Positions 1-6,386 of a DNA stretch of 6,831 nucleotides are shown in pieces. The position numbers were made by a program, and so were the translations under genes. How positions within the stretch are numbered: the first letter of the stretch is position 1; every line of letters begins with the position of its first letter. Source of the DNA: Pseudomonadales bacterium. Its GTDB lineage: Bacteria > Pseudomonadota > Gammaproteobacteria > Pseudomonadales > DT-91. Where the stretch lies: positions 1 through 6,831 of the forward strand of contig JABSRR010000171.1 in assembly GCA_013215025.1 (NCBI GenBank). The letters run 5' to 3'. The notes under the pieces are model-generated. The model ran no database searches, was not told the origin of the DNA, and saw only the letters and a list, made by a program, of their open reading frames with translations.

Positions 1-133
1 CATCCAGTGAAAATATCAGTGTGCCTTCATTAAGATATAAGCTAAGCCCTAACAGATAAGCAATGCTTAATAAAAAACTTATGTGAATATTTAGCGGTAA
101 GCTGTTTCGACTCGTGCTATTTTGAAACGTCAT
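1..133 (-). CDS. Partial ORF, putative N-terminally membrane-anchored protein (5' part only)
   Basis: I do not recognise this protein. An ATG at 133 (minus strand) opens a frame of 44 codons that reaches the left edge without a stop, so the C-terminus lies outside the window. The N-terminus is polar (MTFQNSTSRNS), followed at about residues 19-34 by a hydrophobic stretch (SFLLSIAYLLGLSLYL) that could be a membrane anchor or an uncleaved signal, then a more polar segment (NEGTLIFSLD). It starts 31 bp after the rnt stop in the same direction, so it could be the third gene of a pyrC-rnt transcript. Against it, no good Shine-Dalgarno sequence precedes the ATG, and an open frame of this length in AT-rich DNA can occur by chance. 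A short plus-strand open stretch in the same bases looks less protein-like. Confidence 0.42.
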   Translation of the reverse strand, partial: MTFQNSTSRNSLPLNIHISFLLSIAYLLGLSLYLNEGTLIFSLD

Positions 134-164
134 GCCCAGACTAACTGTGAGGTGTTTAAATTGT

Positions 165-812
165 TTATTCAGGTGAGGCTAGTGCATCAGCCCAGCCACC
201 AAGGTCACGCCATTTATTGACAATTTGACAAAATAATCTGGCGGTGACTTCGGCATCATAAGCTGCCGAGTGTGCTTCCTTATTATCAAACGGAATGTTG
301 GCAAGTTTACAGGCCTGAGCTAGAACCGTGTGACCATATGCAAGACCTGCTAAGGTTGCGGTGTCCATGGCAGAAAAGGGATGGAAGGGGCTGCGTTTTA
401 ATTGGTTACGAGCGATTGCAGCATTTAGAAAGCTCTGATCAAAGCTGGCATTATGCGCAACGATAATAGCGCGTTTGCAATGGTAAGTTTTTACTTCACG
501 TCGAATAATGCGGAATAACTCTTTTAATACATCTACTTCATCCTCCGCTGCGCGAGCCGGGTCTTCGGGGTCGATGCCAGTAAACTCTAAGGCTGATTTT
601 TCGAGATTAGCGCCAACAAATGGCTCAACATGAAAGCTAACCGTATCTTTAACCCTTAAGGTGCCATCATCATCCATATCTAATAAACTGGCTGCAATTT
701 CTAACATGGCATCGGTGGTCGCATTAAAGCCCGCCGTTTCAATATCTATCACAACCGGTAAATAGCCGCGAAAGCGATAGGCCATCAGCGGCTTTTGTCT
801 TTCGCTAGACAT
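165..812 (-). CDS. rnt: Ribonuclease T (DEDD-family 3'-5' exoribonuclease)
   Basis: RNase T trims 3' ends of tRNA (CCA-end turnover), 5S, 23S and other stable RNAs; it works as a cytoplasmic homodimer using two metal ions. The exonuclease motifs are all present: ExoI with D23 and E25 (VVIDIETAGF), ExoII with D125 (AHNASFD), and ExoIII of the DEDDh type with H181 and D186 (AHSAAYD). With the ATG at 812 the protein is 215 aa. From memory this equals E. coli RNase T, and every catalytic residue falls at the E. coli number, which is why I chose this start. An in-frame ATG at 848 would give 227 aa, overlap pyrC by 22 bp and have a better-spaced AGGAGAG; it remains a real alternative, since Pseudomonas homologues also have longer N-termini. 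The gene follows pyrC by 14 bp and is probably cotranscribed with it. Confidence 0.96.
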   Translation of the reverse strand: MSSERQKPLMAYRFRGYLPVVIDIETAGFNATTDAMLEIAASLLDMDDDGTLRVKDTVSFHVEPFVGANLEKSALEFTGIDPEDPARAAEDEVDVLKELFRIIRREVKTYHCKRAIIVAHNASFDQSFLNAAIARNQLKRSPFHPFSAMDTATLAGLAYGHTVLAQACKLANIPFDNKEAHSAAYDAEVTARLFCQIVNKWRDLGGWADALASPE

Positions 813-826
813 ATTTAGATCTGCCT

Positions 827-1867
827 CTAACCAGCTTGGATTTGCCATTGAATCTGCTCTCCTGCCAGTAGAGGTGTAATTGTGCCATCTAAATAGTCTA
901 GCTGTGCTGGAAGTTGCCAAGCTTTTTTCATCAGGGTAATGGTTTCGGTATTACGTGGCATGCCATAAAAGTCTGGTCCGTTAAAAGCAGCGAAGGCCTC
1001 AAGTTTGTCCAGTGCATTTGCCTCATCAAATACCTGAGCATACAGCTCAATCGCACTAAAGGCGCTGTAACAGCCAGCACAGCCGCAAGCTGCTTCTTTT
1101 TTATCCGTTGCATGAGGTGCCGAATCAGTGCCAAGAAAAAAGCGTGTATTTCCACTGGTGGCTACTTTCACCAAGGCATCTTGGTGGATATTGCGTTTCA
1201 GGATCGGCAAACAAAAATAATGTGGCCGAATACCGCCAACCAACATATCATTTCGATTGAACATTAAATGCTGCGGCGTAATAGTGGCTGCCATGGGGCC
1301 ATCGGCGTCAACGACAAAATCAGCTGCGTCCTTGGTGGTAATATGCTCGAATACAATTTTTAATGCAGGAAATTTTGCCCGCAGCGGAATCATCGTGCGC
1401 TCAATAAAAACTTTCTCGCGATCAAAAATATCAATATGGCTATCTGTCACTTCGCCATGAATCAGCAGCGGCATACCGATAGACTGCATGACCTCGTAAA
1501 CATCAGATTTAGCTAAAATATCAGTCACGCCCGAGTCTGAGTTAGTGGTAGCGCCCGCAGGATAAATCTTCACAGCCTTCACTAAGCCGGTTTGATGCGC
1601 GGCTAAAATATCTTCAGCTTGAGTGTTGTCCGTGAGGTATAAGACCATCAGTGGGTCAAAACTGAGCTCGCTAGCTAGGTTCTGCATGATACGCTGATGA
1701 TAGCTGACGGCCTGAGCTGCATTGACAACCGGTGGGACGAGGTTGGGCATAACAATTGCGCGATTAAATTGACGCGCGGCATCGTTTACTGTGCGTTTCA
1801 ATGCAACGCCGTCACGTAAGTGAATATGCCAGTCATCGGGTTGTGTCAGGGTAAGCAATTGGCTCAT
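827..1867 (-). CDS. pyrC: Dihydroorotase, class II (PyrC)
   Basis: This enzyme catalyses the reversible cyclisation of N-carbamoyl-L-aspartate to L-dihydroorotate, the third step of de novo pyrimidine synthesis, in the cytoplasm. The 346-aa length matches the class II (E. coli-like) enzymes of about 345 aa. The binuclear zinc site is complete: H14 and H16 in [10 protein letters not shown], the lysine expected to be carboxylated at K100 (AVKIYP), H137 (LLIHGEV), H175 ([12 protein letters not shown]) and D248 (FLGTDSAPH). The substrate-sensing loop [10 protein letters not shown] (about 106-115) and the Cys-rich CGCAGC (261-266) are also typical. The ATG at 1867 places the HxH motif at the normal distance from the N-terminus, although the upstream Shine-Dalgarno (a GACGAG-like stretch) is weak. 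It is divergent from argG and is followed closely by rnt. No frameshift or missing catalytic residue is seen. Confidence 0.98.
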   Translation of the reverse strand: MSQLLTLTQPDDWHIHLRDGVALKRTVNDAARQFNRAIVMPNLVPPVVNAAQAVSYHQRIMQNLASELSFDPLMVLYLTDNTQAEDILAAHQTGLVKAVKIYPAGATTNSDSGVTDILAKSDVYEVMQSIGMPLLIHGEVTDSHIDIFDREKVFIERTMIPLRAKFPALKIVFEHITTKDAADFVVDADGPMAATITPQHLMFNRNDMLVGGIRPHYFCLPILKRNIHQDALVKVATSGNTRFFLGTDSAPHATDKKEAACGCAGCYSAFSAIELYAQVFDEANALDKLEAFAAFNGPDFYGMPRNTETITLMKKAWQLPAQLDYLDGTITPLLAGEQIQWQIQAG

Positions 1868-1971
1868 GCGTGAGGCTCGTCGTATAAATTTTTATATTAA
1901 AATACTCATTCTATAGTAAAAAAAATAGCTAACCTACCTGAATCGCGTAAGTCTAGCGAAAATCGGACAAA

Positions 1972-1990
1972 ATCAGTACAATACGCGCCC
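1972..1990 (+). promoter_or_regulatory. Candidate sigma70 promoter of argG
   Basis: A TACAAT hexamer at 1977-1982 differs from the consensus -10 by one base. It is followed by a GC-rich discriminator (GCGCCC at 1985-1990), a composition often associated with growth-rate or stringent control. The best -35 at 17-bp spacing is poor (TAGCGA, 1954-1959). Initiation would fall near 1989-1990, giving a leader of about 36 nt. This argues against translation from the ATG at 1996, which would lie almost at the transcript's 5' end. Seen by eye only. Confidence 0.4.
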
Positions 1991-2013
1991 TTTAAATGCT
2001 GTTCTTTCGAATT

Positions 2014-2017
2014 GGAG
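2014..2017 (+). promoter_or_regulatory. Ribosome binding site that sets the argG start
   Basis: GGAG lies 8 nt before the ATG at 2026 and fixes this codon as the start rather than the upstream in-frame ATG at 1996, which has no Shine-Dalgarno. Confidence 0.75.
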
Positions 2018-2025
2018 AAACTGTG

Positions 2026-3243
2026 ATGGCAGACATCAAAAAAGTTGTATTAGCTTACTCGGGCGGCCTTGATACCTCGGTGATTGTGAAATGGTTGCAA
2101 GAAGAGTATCAGTGCGAGGTTGTCACGTTTACGGCAGATTTAGGTCAGGGCGAAGAAGTTGAGCCTGCGCGCGCAAAAGCTGAAGCTTTGGGCATCAAAG
2201 AAATTTATATTGACGATTTACGTGAAGAGTTTGCGCGTGATTTTGTGTTTCCGATGTTTCGAGCCAACGCCATTTATGAAGGTGAATACCTGCTTGGTAC
2301 CTCGATCGCAAGACCATTGATTGCTAAGCGACTGATTGAAATTGCTAATGAAACAGGCGCTGATGCTATCTCGCATGGCGCAACCGGCAAGGGCAATGAT
2401 CAAGTGCGCTTTGAATTAGGTGCTTATGCACTTAAGCCAGGTGTTGCGGTAATTGCGCCTTGGCGCGAATGGGATTTAAACTCACGCGAGTCATTGATGG
2501 CGTATTGTGAGCAACACGGTATTCAGGTAGAAACAAAACCAGGCAAGAAGTCCCCTTACTCGATGGACGCTAATTTACTGCATATCTCCTATGAGGGTGA
2601 TCTGATTGAAGACCCATGGGCAGAGCCTGAAGAAGATATGTGGCTATGGACTAAGTCACCAGAAGATGCACCAGATACGCCCCGCTATATTAACCTGAGC
2701 TTTAAGCATGGCGATGTAGTGGCGATTGATGGTGTGGCTAAGTCTCCTGCAACTGTTATGGAAGAGCTGAATAGCATTGCCGGCGAGAACGGTATTGGTC
2801 GTGTGGATATTGTTGAAAACCGCTATGTTGGCATGAAGGCGCGAGGCTGTTATGAAACACCTGCAGGCACGGTCTTATTGAAAGCCCATCGTGCGATAGA
2901 ATCCATTACTTTAGACCGTGAAGCTGCGCATTTAAAAGATGAGTTGATGCCGCGCTATGCCTCGTTAATTTATAATGGCTACTGGTGGTCACCTGAACGC
3001 CAAATGTTGCAGGCTGCGATTGATGAAACACAAGCGGTGGTTAATGGTGAGGTTCGCCTGAAGCTGTATAAAGGCAATGTTATGGTAGTAGGGCGCAAGT
3101 CAGATGACTCCTTATTTGACGAAGCGATTGCCACGTTTGAGGATGATGCGGGCGCTTACGATCAGAAAGATGCAGCAGGCTTTATAAAGCTCAATGCATT
3201 GCGCTTACGCACAGCGGCTAAGAAAGGCCGCTCGCCGCTATAA
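2026..3243 (+). CDS. argG: Argininosuccinate synthase (ArgG)
   Basis: This enzyme joins citrulline and aspartate, with ATP cleaved to AMP and PPi, to form argininosuccinate, the penultimate step of arginine synthesis; it is a cytoplasmic tetramer. The 405-aa length and the sequence throughout match the approximately 400-aa class found in Pseudomonas, which is distinct from the longer E. coli-type enzyme. The N-terminal ATP-pyrophosphatase P-loop is [10 protein letters not shown] (residues 10-19). The synthase-specific [14 protein letters not shown] is at 117-130, the substrate-binding [14 protein letters not shown] at 178-191, and GCYETPAG at 274-281. The start is set by the GGAG 8 nt upstream and by the typical [15 protein letters not shown]-terminus; extending to 1996 would add ten non-conserved residues. 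It is divergent from pyrC and appears monocistronic, ending at a strong terminator. No defects are seen. Confidence 0.99.
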   Translation: MADIKKVVLAYSGGLDTSVIVKWLQEEYQCEVVTFTADLGQGEEVEPARAKAEALGIKEIYIDDLREEFARDFVFPMFRANAIYEGEYLLGTSIARPLIAKRLIEIANETGADAISHGATGKGNDQVRFELGAYALKPGVAVIAPWREWDLNSRESLMAYCEQHGIQVETKPGKKSPYSMDANLLHISYEGDLIEDPWAEPEEDMWLWTKSPEDAPDTPRYINLSFKHGDVVAIDGVAKSPATVMEELNSIAGENGIGRVDIVENRYVGMKARGCYETPAGTVLLKAHRAIESITLDREAAHLKDELMPRYASLIYNGYWWSPERQMLQAAIDETQAVVNGEVRLKLYKGNVMVVGRKSDDSLFDEAIATFEDDAGAYDQKDAAGFIKLNALRLRTAAKKGRSPL

Positions 3244-3300
3244 GTGAACTGCGCTTTGGTTGGTAAAACCTTTTACATCTAAGCTCTACAAACTTCGCAT

Positions 3301-3330
3301 AAAAAGCCCGCCAAAATGGCGGGCTTTTTT
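3301..3330. terminator. Bidirectional Rho-independent terminator between argG and the permease gene
   Basis: A perfect 12-bp inverted repeat (AAAAAGCCCGCC, 3301-3312, with GGCGGGCTTTTT, 3318-3329) encloses the loop AAAAT. The GC-rich core is flanked by an A run on the left and a T run on the right, so the hairpin ends in a U tract when read from either strand. It lies 57 bp after the argG stop and 45 bp after the stop of the convergent permease gene, and probably serves both. Confidence 0.92.
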
Positions 3331-3375
3331 ATCGGCGCTAATAATTGGCGCAAATATTCATAGCGCTTAAGACTG

Positions 3376-5145
3376 CTACAGCGGATAGTAGAGCAGTAAA
3401 ATAGATAGGGTCACAACAGCGAGAAAAATACTCAAGGGTAGGCCAACTTTGATAAAGTCGGTAAATTTATAGCCACCCGGTCCATACACCATCAAATTAG
3501 TTTGATAGCCTAACGGCGTAATAAAGCTAGCAGAGGCCGCCATCATAATCGCAAAGATAAACGGCTCAGCATCAATGCCAGCCTGCTGGGTAATCTGTAA
3601 CACAATCGGCAGCATAATAATGGCAGCCGCATTATTGGTAATCGTTTCAGTCAGCATCACAACCGCTATATAGACTAAAATCAGCATTAGCCAGGGTGTG
3701 CCGCCGCTGAGGTCAATTATATGATGAGCTAAATGACCAGCAGCCCCGGTTTTTTGCAGTGCAGTCCCCAAGGAAAAAGACGCAGCAATAGTCAATATCA
3801 CGCTAAAATCGAGACTTTTCTCAGCCTGACTAATTGAACAGCAGCCAAAAATAATCATTGCTGCCGCGCCGATCAGGGCGGCATTAAGCATGCTTATAAC
3901 ACCAAAGCCTGCACTTACAATGAGGCATAAAAGTATCGCCCATGAGAGATAGGCGCGCTCATGCCGAGGTGGTGCTTCCTCTAACTCATTAATCAATAGA
4001 AAATCTTTATTGTACCGTTGGCGACTCACAAAAGCGGGCCTCGCCTCTAATAACAAGGTATCGCCTGCGGCAAGTTTTATCGTACCGAGATTACCTTTGA
4101 TACGTTCACCTCCGCGGGCTACCGCTAATACTGCGGCCCCATATCGATCGCGAAAGCGCATGTCACGAATTGCTTGGCCTAAAGAATCACAATGCGGAGA
4201 AACAACGGCTTCCACTAAACGCCGCTCAGCCCGATCGGTGCTCAGCGATTCTTCATGATTATCATTGGCAGAAGCTGTGATGCCGTTGATGCGCAGAAGG
4301 TCAGAAATTGCCTCAGTGTCACCAGCAAATACCAAACGATCGCCGCCTTTTAGCACTTCCTGAGAGGGAACCGCAGTAACGATACTGCCATTGCGCTCGA
4401 TTTCAACCAGGTAAACCCTGCGTAAATTTCTCAGCCCCGCCTGCTCAACAGTTTTTCCAACGAGAGGGCCATTTTGCGCCACCGAAACCTCCAAAGTAAA
4501 CTCGCGAAGGTTAGCAAAGGCATTCTTGGCTGAGCGATCCGGCAGAATTTTTGGAAATACCAGCCATATAAACAGCAAGCCAGCTATGACCACTGGCAGA
4601 CTGATCATGGTGATTGAAAATAGCCCCAGACTTGGCTGCCCTGTGAGTGCCTGATATTGGCCATTAACCACCAAATTAGTGCTAGTGCCAATAAGCGTTA
4701 AGGTGCCGCCTAAAATTGCGCTATAACTGAGTGGAATCATTAATTTTGAAGGGGCGATATTAATTTTTCGCGACCAGCTATTAATTGCAGGAATCATCGT
4801 AGCAACAATCGGGGTATTATTTAAAAAACCGCTTAACAGTACCACCGGAGGGAACATACGCTGCATTGCAGCGCGAGCCGAGCTTGGTTTGCCCAGCAGG
4901 GCGTTGACTAGCAAATCAACACCACCTGATCCATGAATACCTGCGGCAATCACAAACATGGCGGCTACGGTCATCAAGCCATCATTAGCAAAGCCTGACA
5001 GTGCCTCGCTAGGGCTTAAAATGCCAGTCACGCTAAGCACGCTAAGCGCAGCCATCATCACAATATGTGGGCTGATGCGAGAAAAAATTAAAGTCAGTAA
5101 GGCACTAAAAGTAATGTATAACGCTGCCCAAGCTTGCCAATCCAA
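3376..5145 (-). CDS. SLC13-family (DASS/CitT-like) permease with two internal RCK_C domains
   Basis: This is an inner-membrane ion-coupled anion carrier of the ArsB/NhaD/DASS superfamily; relatives move sulfate, di- or tricarboxylates, and the substrate here cannot be read from sequence. Numbering from the TTG at 5145 (589 aa), an N-terminal hydrophobic half (about 5-200) holds LNNTPIV (about 108-114) and GTSTNLVVNG (153-162). Two soluble RCK_C/TrkA_C-type regulatory domains follow at about 215-290 and 306-380. A C-terminal hydrophobic half (about 397-588) repeats the signature as TETITNNAA (about 499-507) and GYQTNLMVYGPGGY (about 546-559). The two TN(L) segments are the inverted-repeat substrate and sodium loops of this fold. 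The TTG at 5145 has AGGA 7 nt upstream and gives a family-like MDWQAW N-terminus. A TTG at 5175 would give 599 aa but lacks a well-placed Shine-Dalgarno. It converges on argG and is divergent from the bacterioferritin genes. Confidence 0.9.
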   Translation of the reverse strand: MDWQAWAALYITFSALLTLIFSRISPHIVMMAALSVLSVTGILSPSEALSGFANDGLMTVAAMFVIAAGIHGSGGVDLLVNALLGKPSSARAAMQRMFPPVVLLSGFLNNTPIVATMIPAINSWSRKINIAPSKLMIPLSYSAILGGTLTLIGTSTNLVVNGQYQALTGQPSLGLFSITMISLPVVIAGLLFIWLVFPKILPDRSAKNAFANLREFTLEVSVAQNGPLVGKTVEQAGLRNLRRVYLVEIERNGSIVTAVPSQEVLKGGDRLVFAGDTEAISDLLRINGITASANDNHEESLSTDRAERRLVEAVVSPHCDSLGQAIRDMRFRDRYGAAVLAVARGGERIKGNLGTIKLAAGDTLLLEARPAFVSRQRYNKDFLLINELEEAPPRHERAYLSWAILLCLIVSAGFGVISMLNAALIGAAAMIIFGCCSISQAEKSLDFSVILTIAASFSLGTALQKTGAAGHLAHHIIDLSGGTPWLMLILVYIAVVMLTETITNNAAAIIMLPIVLQITQQAGIDAEPFIFAIMMAASASFITPLGYQTNLMVYGPGGYKFTDFIKVGLPLSIFLAVVTLSILLLYYPL

Positions 5146-5152
5146 AATACGT

Positions 5153-5156
5153 TCCT
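5153..5156 (-). promoter_or_regulatory. Ribosome binding site that favours the TTG start at 5145
   Basis: On the minus strand this reads AGGA (within CAGGAAC), 7 nt before a TTG codon at 5145. No ATG lies before the first hydrophobic segment, so the permease appears to start at a non-ATG codon. The upstream TTG at 5175 has its nearest purine-rich AAGG about 18 nt away, too far to be effective. Confidence 0.6.
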
Positions 5157-5309
5157 GTGGGATGATTAACGTCAATTAAATAAGCGGATTACCTTATCTT
5201 GTCTTAACAGCCTTGAAAAGATCTTATTAAGTATATTTAGAGGTAAATGGCTTATATCTATTTTTGTGTTCAATCGTACCTGGCCTGAAATCAAGATGCG
5301 CGCTAAAAC

Positions 5310-5340
5310 ACGAATAGTAATAATTATCGAAATCATTTCA
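5310..5340 (+). promoter_or_regulatory. Degenerate Fur-box-like element upstream of the bacterioferritin genes
   Basis: This AT-rich stretch contains ATAATTATC (5320-5328) and AATCATTTC (5331-5339). Aligned by eye to the 19-bp consensus GATAATGATAATCATTATC, one register (5310-5328) matches at about 12 positions and an overlapping one (5322-5340) at about 11. It ends a few bases before the candidate -35 of the bacterioferritin promoter. Iron-responsive control of bacterioferritins is common in gammaproteobacteria, which makes the site plausible, but matches at this level also occur by chance in AT-rich DNA. Confidence 0.3.
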
Positions 5341-5345
5341 AGTTA

Positions 5346-5375
5346 TTGATTTTATTGAGATTTTTTTGGTATTTT
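5346..5375 (+). promoter_or_regulatory. Candidate sigma70 promoter of the bacterioferritin operon
   Basis: A -35 TTGATT (5346-5351) and an extended -10 (TG at 5367-5368, TATTTT at 5370-5375) are separated by 18 bp. Transcription would begin near 5382 and leave a leader of about 50 nt. That start point lies after the in-frame ATG at 5374 and so supports translation from 5434. Identified by eye. Confidence 0.42.
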
Positions 5376-5433
5376 GTTGTTTTCTGCGCGTATTAAGCCT
5401 ATATTTGCTGCATCACACAATGAGGAGTCGACG

Positions 5434-5907
5434 ATGCAAGGTAAAACCACGATTATCAGCGCGTTAAATGGCGTGCTTTCACTTGAGCTGGTTTCAATTA
5501 ATCAATACTTTCTGCACGCGCGCATGTTTAAAAACTGGGGCTTGGAAGAGCTCAATGAAAAAGCTTATAAAAAATCGATAAAAGACATGAAGCAGGCTGA
5601 CGATTTAATTGAGCGTATCCTGTTTTTAGAAGGCTTACCCAATCTGCAACATTTAGGCAAGTTGCGCATTGGCGAAGATACCGAAGAGATGTTGCAATGC
5701 GATTTAGATTTTGAAACTGATCAGCTTGCTGCGTTGAAGTCTGCGATTGATTTATGCGAACAAGAGCAAGATTATGTCAGTCGCGAGTTGCTTGAGTCGA
5801 TTCTTGAGTATGAAGAATCTCATGTTGATTGGATTGAAACTCAGCAGCATTTAATTAAACAGGTTGGTGTGCCCAACTATCTGCAATCAACGATGGAGGA
5901 TGAATAA
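5434..5907 (+). CDS. bfr: Bacterioferritin, haem-binding subunit with a degenerate ferroxidase centre
   Basis: Bacterioferritin subunits form a 24-mer shell that oxidises Fe(II) and stores it as a ferric mineral, with haem b bound between subunit pairs. The 157-aa length and motifs such as NQYFLHARMFKNWG (23-36) and IERILFLEGLPNLQ (59-72) make the family certain. The haem ligand Met52 is present (DMKQAD, 51-56). Of the E. coli diiron ligands, E18, E94, E127 and H130 are kept, but E51 is Asp and H54 is Gln, so one iron site lacks its histidine and catalysis is probably impaired. The ATG at 5434 is preceded by GAGGAG with a 6-nt spacer; an upstream ATG at 5374 would add 20 unrelated residues. 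The stop overlaps the next start (TAATG), implying an operon and paired subunits, resembling the two-subunit bacterioferritins described in Neisseria and Pseudomonas. Confidence 0.96.
   Translation: MQGKTTIISALNGVLSLELVSINQYFLHARMFKNWGLEELNEKAYKKSIKDMKQADDLIERILFLEGLPNLQHLGKLRIGEDTEEMLQCDLDFETDQLAALKSAIDLCEQEQDYVSRELLESILEYEESHVDWIETQQHLIKQVGVPNYLQSTMEDE
5895..5899 (+). promoter_or_regulatory. Ribosome binding site of the second bacterioferritin gene, inside the first
   Basis: GGAGG in the last codons of the upstream gene lies 7 nt before the ATG at 5907, which shares one base with the upstream TAA. This arrangement allows both efficient initiation and translational coupling, consistent with coordinated amounts of the two subunits. 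Confidence 0.7.
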
Positions 5908-6386
5908 TGCAGGGCTCACAAAAAATCATCGATTTACTCAATCGTCAGTTGACCATGGAGCTTTCTTCTATGGATCAATACCTAGCCCACTCCAAACTTT
6001 ATGAAGACTGGGGGGTAGAGCGTTTACATCAGCAGTTAGTTCATGAGTATGAAGAGGAACTTGAACACGCTCAAATGATTATCGAGCGCATTTTATTTCT
6101 GGAGGGTACAGCCGATACCGCCTCGCGTATTGCGATTAAGATAGGTTCCGATGTTAAGCAGATACTGGCGTATGATCTAGAAGCTGAGCTGGCCGTGGCC
6201 GCAAGTTTGCGCGAGATTATTGCTGTCTGTGAATCGGAAAACGACTACGTTACCCGCGATATGCTGAAAAAACTATTAAATGATACGGAAACAGATCACA
6301 TTTACTGGTTAGAGCGTGCACTATCACTGATCGATAAGATCGGTATTCAAAATTATATTCAGTCTCAAATGAAATCGAGTGAATAA
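5907..6386 (+). CDS. bfr: Bacterioferritin/ferritin-like subunit with complete ferroxidase centre and no haem methionine
   Basis: This is the second bacterioferritin-family subunit, 159 aa and cytoplasmic. It carries a full set of diiron ligands: E18, E51 and H54 (YEEELEHAQ, 48-56), E94 (DLEAELA), then E128 and H131 (NDTETDHIYWLE). The last pair keeps the ExxH spacing but is shifted by one residue relative to E. coli Bfr, an insertion I also recall in the Pseudomonas ferritin-like protein called BfrA or FtnA. Position 52 is Leu rather than the haem-ligating Met, so this chain should not bind haem on its own. It is therefore the likely catalytic partner of the preceding subunit, with the pair forming a mixed cage. 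Its start overlaps the upstream stop, and its own last 8 bases overlap the GTG start of the following alkyltransferase ORF. Confidence 0.95.
   Translation: MQGSQKIIDLLNRQLTMELSSMDQYLAHSKLYEDWGVERLHQQLVHEYEEELEHAQMIIERILFLEGTADTASRIAIKIGSDVKQILAYDLEAELAVAASLREIIAVCESENDYVTRDMLKKLLNDTETDHIYWLERALSLIDKIGIQNYIQSQMKSSE

Noticed and set aside
1..164. A terminator after rnt.
   Set aside because: No GC-rich hairpin followed by a T tract was found on the minus strand in the space before the left-edge ORF.
914..1267. A 117-codon open frame on the plus strand opposite pyrC.
   Set aside because: It is fully antisense to a strongly conserved gene, has no recognisable domain, and is a typical shadow frame.
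1886..1915. Possible ArgR (ARG box) site in the pyrC-argG intergenic region, read as AATGAGTATTTTAATATA on the minus strand.
   Set aside because: Only one half resembles the consensus TGAATwwwwATTCA; the other half is poor, and the region is simply AT-rich. Not enough to call an operator by eye.
1996..2025. Upstream in-frame ATG extending ArgG by ten residues.
   Set aside because: It has no Shine-Dalgarno, would lie almost at the 5' end of the predicted transcript, and adds residues absent from the family; GGAG before 2026 fixes the start.
5176..5280. Search for a promoter of the permease on the minus strand, including a TATACT hexamer around 5229-5234.
   Set aside because: No acceptable -35 lies at 16-18 bp from it, and other -10-like hexamers in this AT-rich stretch are equally weak, so no promoter is called.
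5296..5349. A 17-codon plus-strand ORF (MRAKTRIVIII...) in the permease-bacterioferritin intergenic region.
   Set aside because: It is very short, has no Shine-Dalgarno and lies upstream of the predicted promoter, across the Fur-like element; chance is the simplest explanation.
5374..5433. Upstream in-frame ATG extending the first bacterioferritin by 20 residues.
   Set aside because: It overlaps the predicted -10, has no ribosome site, and the extension is not part of bacterioferritins; the ATG at 5434 has GAGGAG and the standard N-terminus.
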